From positions 1 to 14,975 of the forward strand of contig JBDKKY010000019.1 in the NCBI GenBank assembly GCA_039795875.1: DNA of 14,975 nucleotides, given 5' to 3'. The DNA is from CAIZLB01 sp039795875. Lineage in GTDB: Bacteria > Patescibacteriota > Minisyncoccia > Phycocordibacterales > CAIZLB01. Shown in pieces: positions 6,458-10,599 of this stretch. The first letter of the stretch is position 1. The number at the start of each line of letters is the position of its first letter. The notes under the pieces were generated by a model that did not search any database, had not been told where the DNA came from, and saw only the letters and a program-made list of their open reading frames with translations. The translations under genes and the position numbers were made by a program.

Positions 6458-6694
6458 TTATTGTTTGAACTGATCCAATAGACCTGAATATGTACTTGTC
6501 GCAGTATCCACGTATGGCTTAAGGAAGTAAAAGGCTCCGAATGACAATCCAATAATGATGACCCATTTTAATGTTGTAAACAGAATAGACATTCTCGCTC
6601 GGCGCTGAATACTAATCAACATAGCGTTGTTTCTTTCAACAATACGTCGAATCTCTTGTATGTCATTTTGAAGTCCTTCAGATCCTTGGTCCAT
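6458..6694 (-). CDS. Small membrane protein with N-terminal helix, unknown function
   Basis: A 78-residue protein. Residues 5-35 are a charged, heptad-like amphipathic helix (DIQEIRRIVERNNAMLISIQR). One transmembrane segment follows at about 39-58 (TLKWVIIIGLSFGAFYF), then an LKPYVD segment and a short polar tail. I know this architecture as a recurrent small hypothetical protein of Patescibacteria; its function is unknown and no catalytic residues are apparent. It has its own promoter with the start codon at +1 and is the first gene of a unit that continues into tRNA-Phe. Coiled-coil oligomers at the membrane are a plausible but untested guess. Confidence 0.8.
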   Translation of the reverse strand: MDQGSEGLQNDIQEIRRIVERNNAMLISIQRRARMSILFTTLKWVIIIGLSFGAFYFLKPYVDTATSTYSGLLDQFKQ

Positions 6695-6700
6695 GGAATG

Positions 6701-6729
6701 ATATTAGCAGATCAGGCTGGATTAGTAAA
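6701..6729 (-). promoter_or_regulatory. Promoter of the small membrane protein / tRNA-Phe unit
   Basis: TTTACT at 6729-6724, a 17-base spacer, and TAATAT at 6706-6701 with an upstream TGC (extended -10). The ATG at 6694 begins 7 bases after the hexamer, the expected +1. Confidence 0.75.
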
Positions 6730-6736
6730 TAAAGGC

Positions 6737-7618
6737 TTAATTGCTCCATCGTGCCACAATTCCCCCTGGTAAAAATCTACCTTGTGAGTCTTCGATCAAC
6801 AACTCCCCGCTCTCGGTGCCCTTCGCGTCTAGTAGCATGTCAAGATTTTGTTTATAGGCGATATGAGAATATCCAGCCGCATATCCATTTACAATAAAAA
6901 ATAAGGCATTAGGTTTTAAAAGTTTTGCACATTCTGCTACGAACGCCACAAAACTATCTTCTAGTTTCCAGATCTCGCCTTTGGCACCACGACCAAAAGA
7001 CGGTGGATCCATGATTATACCGTCGTATAGATTGCCTCGGCGAATCTCTCGTTTTACAAAAGCGAAGGCATCATCCAAGATCCACCTGATAGGGGCTTCT
7101 CCAAGCCCTGACAGTTTTGCATTGGCCATACCGGTTGCGATAGAAGATTTTGATCCATCAACGTGTACCACTTCTGCCCCTGCCTCTGCTGCGACCAAAG
7201 AGGCACAACCTGTATATCCAAACAAGTTCAACACTTTTTTTCCTGTAGTATTTTTCAGTTTTGTATTAATAAATTCCCAGTTGGAGAACTGTTCAGGAAA
7301 AATACCAGTATGTTTAAAAGGGCTCAACTTGATTTGAGCTTTAAGATTTCCAAAAAATTGTATAGAGAAATCTTCAGGCAGAGGTTTAATAACTTTCCAA
7401 TCACCCCTCTCTTCTCTCTTACCTGTTGGCTTTTCGATAAAGACAGCACCAGCCTTTTTCCACTCACTGGCCGGCATCTTTTGAGGCCATAAAGCCTGTG
7501 GATCTGGTCTGTCCATAATGTACCCGTTATATGATTCAAGTTTTCGGCCGTCCCCACTGTCGATAAGGTGGTATTGTAAGTCCGGATTATTGAGTGTTTT
7601 GATGATAAATGAAGACAT
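6737..7618 (-). CDS. RlmI/RlmK-like class I SAM-dependent methyltransferase
   Basis: A 293-residue protein of the family that contains the 23S rRNA methyltransferases RlmI and RlmK. The Rossmann motifs are clear: motif I NLFGYTGC at 131-138, an acidic strand end VHVDGS at 152-156, DD at 182-183, and the catalytic-loop DPPSFGRGAKGE at 204-215 followed by the WKLEDSF helix. The segment before motif I (HTGIFPEQFSNW, 103-114) is also typical. RlmI methylates C1962 of 23S rRNA on carbon 5 and carries an N-terminal PUA domain. Here the first 100 residues do not show an obvious PUA, so the exact target (rRNA or another substrate) is uncertain. Its own promoter lies upstream. The next minus gene starts 42 bases after its stop. 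Confidence 0.85.
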   Translation of the reverse strand: MSSFIIKTLNNPDLQYHLIDSGDGRKLESYNGYIMDRPDPQALWPQKMPASEWKKAGAVFIEKPTGKREERGDWKVIKPLPEDFSIQFFGNLKAQIKLSPFKHTGIFPEQFSNWEFINTKLKNTTGKKVLNLFGYTGCASLVAAEAGAEVVHVDGSKSSIATGMANAKLSGLGEAPIRWILDDAFAFVKREIRRGNLYDGIIMDPPSFGRGAKGEIWKLEDSFVAFVAECAKLLKPNALFFIVNGYAAGYSHIAYKQNLDMLLDAKGTESGELLIEDSQGRFLPGGIVARWSN

Positions 7619-7629
7619 TTGACAGGTTT

Positions 7630-7659
7630 AATATAGCATTATGATGTATGTAAGGTCAA
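7630..7659 (-). promoter_or_regulatory. Promoter of the methyltransferase gene
   Basis: TTGACC at 7659-7654, an 18-base spacer, and TATATT at 7635-7630 preceded by TGC. The ATG at 7618 lies 12 bases after the hexamer, so the mRNA leader is about 4-5 bases. Confidence 0.72.
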
Positions 7660-7672
7660 TGTAATAAAAAAC

Positions 7673-7701
7673 CACCCCTTATTTGTGAAAAGATGGGGGT
7701 G
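7673..7701 (-). terminator. Terminator of the FKBP gene
   Basis: CACCCC (7673-7678) pairs with GGGGTG (7696-7701) around a 17-base loop. On the minus strand it is followed by GTTTTTTATT. The plus strand also carries a T-run after the stem, but no plus-strand gene precedes it. Confidence 0.75.
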
Positions 7702-7723
7702 ATTTTTTAGATATCGATATTTA

Positions 7724-8254
7724 TTATTTGGTCGCAGCTTGTGCCTGAGCCTTAGCCTGAGCCGCCATGATTTGCTCTACTTTGTCAGCTGGGATAACCT
7801 GCAACACTTCTACATCGAAAACCAGTGTTGAATTTTTTGGAATAATGATTTTTCCATCATCACCTTTGATCTCCTGTGCTCCATATGCTTTGGCAGCAGG
7901 GATTACCAAATGCTTCTTCTCACCTTGCTTCATACCGATAAGACCCTCTTCCCATCCTGGGATGACCATTCCTTTTCCGAGGATAAGTCCAAAAGGTTGT
8001 CCCCGATCATACGAACTGTCGAATTTTGTTCCATTTTTCAGTGTTCCTGTATAGTTTACGATCACAACGTCACCATTTTGTGCTACTCGAGTTGAGCTGG
8101 CCATCTCCGCTGGATTTAGAGGTTTGTCTTGTGTTGTATTTGCATTTGTCATGGCTGATTCCATTGTATTATCAGTCTTTTTATTTAAGAAATATACTGC
8201 AAGAGCGATAATGATCACTAATACAATAATCCAAACGGTTGTCTTTTTATTCAT
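7724..8254 (-). CDS. Membrane-anchored FKBP-type peptidyl-prolyl cis-trans isomerase
   Basis: A prolyl isomerase of 176 residues. Residues 6-23 (TVWIIVLVIIIALAVYFL) anchor it, and a polar linker (25-58) leads to one FKBP domain at about 60-155. Landmarks include VVIVNYTGTLKNGTKFDSS, the GMVIPGWEEGL motif of the active-site loop, GMKQGEKKHLVIPAAKAYGA and LVFDVEVLQV. Y68, D79, the IPGW tryptophan and the late YG pair fit the drug/proline-binding pocket of the family. The C-terminal tail is rich in A, Q and K. The domain should face outside, so it would fold secreted or envelope proteins. It lies 31 bases after the glutaredoxin gene and is probably co-transcribed; I see no good separate promoter. 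Confidence 0.92.
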   Translation of the reverse strand: MNKKTTVWIIVLVIIIALAVYFLNKKTDNTMESAMTNANTTQDKPLNPAEMASSTRVAQNGDVVIVNYTGTLKNGTKFDSSYDRGQPFGLILGKGMVIPGWEEGLIGMKQGEKKHLVIPAAKAYGAQEIKGDDGKIIIPKNSTLVFDVEVLQVIPADKVEQIMAAQAKAQAQAATK

Positions 8255-8285
8255 GTGTGTGTTTTAAAGTTTAAAAAAAATAATA

Positions 8286-8552
8286 TTAATTTGCAACTGC
8301 AGGAGTAAGCCCAAGCAATTGATCAAGGATGTCCTTATCAAAACCCACAACAATATTGTTATCAATATCGACAACAGGTACTCCAAGTTGGCCACTTTTT
8401 TCTACAGCAACTTTTCGAGCTTCAGCGTCTTTGCCTACGTCTACGGAGGTATAAGCAAATCCTTTTTCGGTTAAATATTCTTTAACTAAATGACAGTACT
8501 TACAGTTCTCAGTACTGTAAACTGTGATCTTTTTTGATGTTGTTGATTCCAT
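8286..8552 (-). CDS. Glutaredoxin-like protein, YruB type
   Basis: An 88-residue thioredoxin-fold redox protein. The CxxC centre is C17-K-Y-C20 after the first strand (ITVYSTEN). The VKEYLTEKGFAYTSVDV helix-strand unit follows. The cis-proline lies in SGQLGVPVV near residue 59, and IVVGFDKDILDQLLG closes the fold. The GFDK ending and the overall length match the YruB-like glutaredoxin family rather than classical glutathione-binding Grx. Absence of a signal peptide places it in the cytoplasm. It sits between ftsB-like and FKBP genes with 31-base gaps on both sides. A weak promoter (TAAGAT at 8564-8559, ending 7 bases before the ATG) might give it an extra leaderless transcript. Confidence 0.9.
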   Translation of the reverse strand: MESTTSKKITVYSTENCKYCHLVKEYLTEKGFAYTSVDVGKDAEARKVAVEKSGQLGVPVVDIDNNIVVGFDKDILDQLLGLTPAVAN

Positions 8553-8558
8553 TGGTAT

Positions 8559-8587
8559 ATCTTAACACACGTGTCTAGCCCTATCAC
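8559..8587 (-). promoter_or_regulatory. Possible internal promoter of the glutaredoxin gene
   Basis: GTGATA (8587-8582), 17 bases, TAAGAT (8564-8559), then a 6-base gap to the ATG. Both boxes are only 4/6 to consensus, and the -35 overlaps the upstream stop codon. It is listed because the geometry equals that of the stronger leaderless promoters here. Confidence 0.35.
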
Positions 8588-8931
8588 CTTGCGTCTTCGG
8601 CTCGGCCATTCTCTGATGTGTCTATAATCTGAATCACCTTCTCGTCCGGCATAGCCACATCCAAACGCTTGCGAATTTCATAATCATTGCCCTCTGGAGA
8701 TTGGAATTTTCGTATATTGGCATCCAATTCTGCATCACGTTTCCGTGACTGATCCAGGTCGGTCTGAAGTCGTTCCAACTCTCTCTTCGAGTCGGCATAA
8801 TTGGCATATACACGCCAGGTACCCTTACATAATAAGAATAATGCGATCAAAAGCACCAGCAAAACCCACGGTGAAGACATCCACCGAGCAAAAGTTGTAT
8901 TTTGCTTTTTTCTTGCTCTAAATTCGCGCAC
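8584..8931 (-). CDS. FtsB/DivIC-family septum formation initiator protein
   Basis: A 115-residue bitopic protein. A basic N-terminal tail (MREFRARKKQ) stays in the cytoplasm, a transmembrane helix spans about 21-36 (PWVLLVLLIALFLLCK), and a coiled coil runs from 44 to 76. The extracellular end has NDYEIRKRLDVAMPDEKVIQIID, the family's conserved E-x-x-x-R-x-x-x-x-V-x-P-x-E-x-V-I segment. FtsB/DivIC bridges FtsL and FtsQ/DivIB and helps activate septal wall synthesis at midcell. The start is a GTG at 8931; the predicted -10 (TATACA, 8946-8941) lies 9 bases upstream. It is first in a minus-strand run with glutaredoxin and FKBP. The start is less certain than the family. Confidence 0.87.
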   Translation of the reverse strand: MREFRARKKQNTTFARWMSSPWVLLVLLIALFLLCKGTWRVYANYADSKRELERLQTDLDQSRKRDAELDANIRKFQSPEGNDYEIRKRLDVAMPDEKVIQIIDTSENGRAEDAR

Positions 8932-8941
8932 CTGTTACTAT
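8913..8941 (+). promoter_or_regulatory. Promoter of the 36-residue membrane protein gene
   Basis: TTGCTC (8913-8918), 17-base spacer, TACTAT (8936-8941) with upstream TGT (extended -10). The ATG at 8949 starts 8 bases after the hexamer. The -35 box lies inside the coding start of the divergent ftsB-like gene. Confidence 0.65.
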
Positions 8942-8948
8942 GTATACC

Positions 8949-9059
8949 ATGTTTCTTAATCCAAAACACCGTCAAAAAATCCAATTTGTATGGGCTCTTG
9001 TAGCTCTCTTGATGATTATCGGTCTCATCGCGGCGTATATTCCTACTCTGTTTATATAG
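8949..9059 (+). CDS. 36-residue single-pass membrane micro-protein
   Basis: The frame reads MFLNPKHRQKIQFVWALVAL and continues LMIIGLIAAYIPTLFI to a TAG at 9057-9059. A basic N-terminus (K6, H7, R8, K10) is followed by one hydrophobic helix from about residue 12 to the end. I know this layout as a recurrent tiny protein of Parcubacteria; its function is unknown. Support for coding: its own promoter with the ATG at +1, a clean positive-inside membrane topology, and a strong terminator 8 bases after the stop. It diverges from the ftsB-like gene across 17 bases, so the two share a control region. Automatic gene callers often miss it because of its length. Confidence 0.75.
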   Translation: MFLNPKHRQKIQFVWALVALLMIIGLIAAYIPTLFI

Positions 9060-9066
9060 TCGATGG

Positions 9067-9093
9067 AAAAACCACCTGAAGGGGTGGTTTTTT
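9067..9093 (+). terminator. Terminator of the 36-residue protein gene
   Basis: AAAAACCACC (9067-9076) pairs with GGTGGTTTTT, loop TGAAGG (9077-9082), ending in six T residues (9088-9093). Confidence 0.88.
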
Positions 9094-9096
9094 CGT

Positions 9097-9136
9097 TTGA
9101 CAGGCATGTTGACAGAATAAAGATAAAGAGTAGATT
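9097..9136 (+). promoter_or_regulatory. Promoter region with two consensus -35 boxes (GNAT-like gene)
   Basis: Two perfect TTGACA boxes at 9097-9102 and 9109-9114. The second is 16 bases from TAGATT (9131-9136); the first is 17 bases from a weaker AAGATA (9120-9125). Either gives a leader of roughly 20-32 bases before the ATG at 9164. Confidence 0.65.
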
Positions 9137-9163
9137 TAAAGCAAATCAACCATCCCACCACTC

Positions 9164-9607
9164 ATGAACCTCACATTCAAAAAGCTGAAAAATGTCGATG
9201 AAGCTACTACGGCAAGAATCAACGCCTTGATGAGAAAACTCCATGGGCTGGCCGCAGTGCACACCGTGACGGACCTGGCGGACATCATGGCCAAAAACGA
9301 CATCTATGTTGCCGAGGATTCCACAGGGGAGATTTTGGCCGCGGGGCTGTTTCACTATCAACGTCTGTTGACACACCCAGTGGCTCGCATTCACAACCTC
9401 TCTGCTGGCGGTGAAGATCCTGAGGACCTATTGAATCAGATGATCACCGCCATGGTCCGGGACTGCCAGAGAGATTATCCTCGTACTGAGATCCAGATCA
9501 ACATCCACCGCAAAAGAGAGACACGCGAGGCCCTGGTCAGGTCTCTCGGATTCGTTGTGGAAGATAAACAGTGCTTCAAGCTCAAAGTACCGAAGAAAAA
9601 GAAGTAA
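9164..9607 (+). CDS. GNAT-like acetyltransferase-fold protein
   Basis: A 147-residue protein with an apparent GNAT order: N-terminal helix INALMRKLH, strand DIYVAEDSTGEILAAGLF, strand RIHNLSAG where GNAT proteins have their acetyl-CoA strand, then the EDLLNQMITAMVRDC helix, EIQINIH strand and an RETREALVRSLGFVVED ending typical of GNAT C-termini (x-A-x-x-x-Y-x-x-x-G-F). The Q/R-x-x-G-x-G/A pyrophosphate loop is degenerate (GGEDPED), so catalysis is uncertain and the substrate unknown. A lysine-rich tail (KVPKKKK) ends it. The gene is clearly more GC-rich than its neighbours. It has a two-box promoter, a G-free CA-rich leader at 9142-9163 in place of a Shine-Dalgarno, and its own terminator, so it is a single-gene cassette. 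Confidence 0.65.
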   Translation: MNLTFKKLKNVDEATTARINALMRKLHGLAAVHTVTDLADIMAKNDIYVAEDSTGEILAAGLFHYQRLLTHPVARIHNLSAGGEDPEDLLNQMITAMVRDCQRDYPRTEIQINIHRKRETREALVRSLGFVVEDKQCFKLKVPKKKK

Positions 9608-9627
9608 GCTGGCACACCGCCTCACCG

Positions 9628-9669
9628 CCGTCTGCATCCCCTCCCGAGGGTGGATGCAGACGGTTTTTA
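9628..9669 (+). terminator. Terminator of the GNAT-like gene
   Basis: A perfect 12-bp stem: CCGTCTGCATCC (9628-9639) with GGATGCAGACGG (9652-9663), extended inside by CTC/GAG-like pairs, followed by TTTTTAT. Confidence 0.92.
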
Positions 9670-9685
9670 TATTAGGCCTTCAATG

Positions 9686-10210
9686 CTAACTTTTTTGATC
9701 CCTAATCTCCATCAGCAACCGCCCCAACACATTCTCACCCTCACCTTCTTTGGTTTTACCCCAAAACACATCTCCCCACCAATTTGTTTCTTCTATATGT
9801 TTTGACCCAGTATTTTTTATCGCCATATAGTTCTCAGGATTCTTGTGTGCATCAAATTTCTGTTTGAGCAGGTCTCTCATGATGTTTACCTTGATTAAAA
9901 CCCATTCTTCCTCGGAACACCTGTTTGGAACATGAGTCCTGTTGTAGTCAATAGACTCTAACTCTGTGCAAGTCTGGAAATACGCTCTATCTCCAGGTTT
10001 CCATTTTGCAGCCTGATAGGCAAGCTCGACACTCCTGTATGTAATGCCATCGAGATCAACGATAGCCGGCCAAAAATTGCTCAGAAAACAATACTCACCA
10101 AAAAACCCACGTATCTCCGTCTCCGTGTGAACAGCAAAACCTTTCCACTCTCCCTTTTTATAAGGTGTGCCATTTGGCCCGGTTTCTGTGTAAAGAATGT
10201 TTTTATTCAT
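9686..10210 (-). CDS. NADAR (YbiA/RibX superfamily) domain protein
   Basis: A 174-residue protein whose 35-170 region shows the NADAR hallmarks: GFFGEYCFLSNFWP at 35-48, the YRSVELAYQAAKW helix at 58-70 with E62, LLKQKFDAHKNPEN at 114-127, and ETNWWGDVFWG at 141-151 followed by ENVLGRLLMEIR at 159-170. Members hydrolyse N-glycosidic bonds: YbiA-type proteins act on riboflavin intermediates, and some NADAR proteins remove ADP-ribose from guanine in nucleic acids, linked to DarT-like toxins and NAD-based immunity. No riboflavin gene and no toxin gene is visible nearby, so the role is open. The gene starts 4 bases from a 21-bp copy of the tRNA-Arg 3' end, which hints at mobility. No clear promoter or Shine-Dalgarno precedes it. 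Confidence 0.85.
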   Translation of the reverse strand: MNKNILYTETGPNGTPYKKGEWKGFAVHTETEIRGFFGEYCFLSNFWPAIVDLDGITYRSVELAYQAAKWKPGDRAYFQTCTELESIDYNRTHVPNRCSEEEWVLIKVNIMRDLLKQKFDAHKNPENYMAIKNTGSKHIEETNWWGDVFWGKTKEGEGENVLGRLLMEIRDQKS

Positions 10211-10213
10211 AGT

Positions 10214-10234
10214 GTGCCATCAGTAGGAATCGAA
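10214..10234 (+). repeat. 21-bp direct copy of the tRNA-Arg 3' end
   Basis: The 21 bases are identical to 10366-10386, which cover C74, the discriminator, the acceptor 3' strand, the T-stem 3' strand and part of the T-loop of tRNA-Arg. Copy length and position are those of a tRNA attachment site. The two copies are only 152 bp apart. Confidence 0.85.
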
Positions 10235-10340
10235 GCTTACAGCTTCAGTACACCTTTGCCATTTTCTCAGACTCTACGAGTCTTCAAAAATAAGGCAAAG
10301 CTTTTCGATTCCAACACGGAGCCGAGCTGTCGGCTCCTTT
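10226..10340. repeat. Palindrome-rich spacer between the tRNA-Arg repeats
   Basis: No gene is seen. Nested inverted repeats fill the interval. GGAATCGAA near 10227-10235 pairs with TTCGATTCC near 10304-10312. TTTGCC 10255-10260 pairs with GGCAAA 10294-10299, enclosing ATTTT/AAAAT and AGACTC/GAGTCT around a TAC loop. A separate perfect hairpin GGAGCCGA-GCTG-TCGGCTCC lies at 10318-10337 with TTT after it on the plus strand. It may be a remnant or very small non-autonomous element, or a folded leader of the NADAR gene. Confidence 0.55.
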
Positions 10341-10363
10341 CTGGCCGCGCTCACTCCGTTCGC

Positions 10364-10438
10364 TGGTGCCATCAGTAGGAATCGAACCTACATCTACCCC
10401 TTAGGACGGGACTGTTCTATCCATTGAACTATGATGGC
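10364..10438 (-). tRNA. tRNA-Arg (CCU)
   Basis: A full cloverleaf: acceptor GCCATCA/TGATGGC, D-arm GTTC/GAAC with an AATGGATA loop, anticodon stem GTCCC/GGGGT (two G-U pairs at the distal end) with loop GTCCTAA giving anticodon CCU, short variable loop, T-arm GTAGG/CCTAC with loop TTCGATT. Discriminator A is followed by an encoded CCA (10366-10364), unlike tRNA-Phe in this window. It decodes AGG. A TATTCT -10 box (10450-10445) ends 7 bases before G1. Confidence 0.96.
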
Positions 10439-10444
10439 TTGGTT

Positions 10445-10450
10445 AGAATA
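10445..10450 (-). promoter_or_regulatory. Possible -10 box of tRNA-Arg
   Basis: TATTCT on the minus strand, 6 bases between the hexamer and G1 of the tRNA. No good -35 box is seen. Read-through from lepA is an alternative source of the tRNA. Confidence 0.4.
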
Positions 10451-10479
10451 CTACCACACTCTCTATCTGCTATAGATGA

Positions 10480-10590
10480 GGAGATTTTGAGGAAAGGCTT
10501 GACGGAAGATTTGCATCCGCAAATCTGAGTCAGAAGAAAATTCCTATTGGGGTGGGACCCAATGGGAAGTATTCTGGTCTTTCCGAGAAA
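10480..10590 (-). ncRNA. Structured element B, 3' of lepA
   Basis: The same layout as element A. TTGAC 10499-10503 pairs with GTCAG 10529-10533 around an internal loop GGA/GA and an 8-bp stem AGATTTGC 10507-10514 / GCAAATCT 10519-10526 with loop ATCC. Then an 11-bp stem 10541-10551 / 10558-10568 with one G-U pair. Then a short TTTC 10580-10583 / GAAA 10587-10590 stem. Linkers TTGACGGA, GAAAATTCC, TATTC and GGTCTTT are shared with A, while the stem sequences differ yet still pair. On the minus strand it begins 9 bases after the lepA stop, and TTTTCTTCT follows the second hairpin, so it can end the lepA transcript. A TGC-TATAGA box at 10468-10476 could also drive a plus-strand RNA. Confidence 0.55.
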
Positions 10591-10599
10591 TTAACGAAT

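Noticed and set aside
10489..10496. GAGGAAAG, resembling the conserved P4 strand of RNase P RNA
   Set aside because: The next bases do not continue the RNase P consensus, and no matching 3' P4 strand or specificity domain is near.
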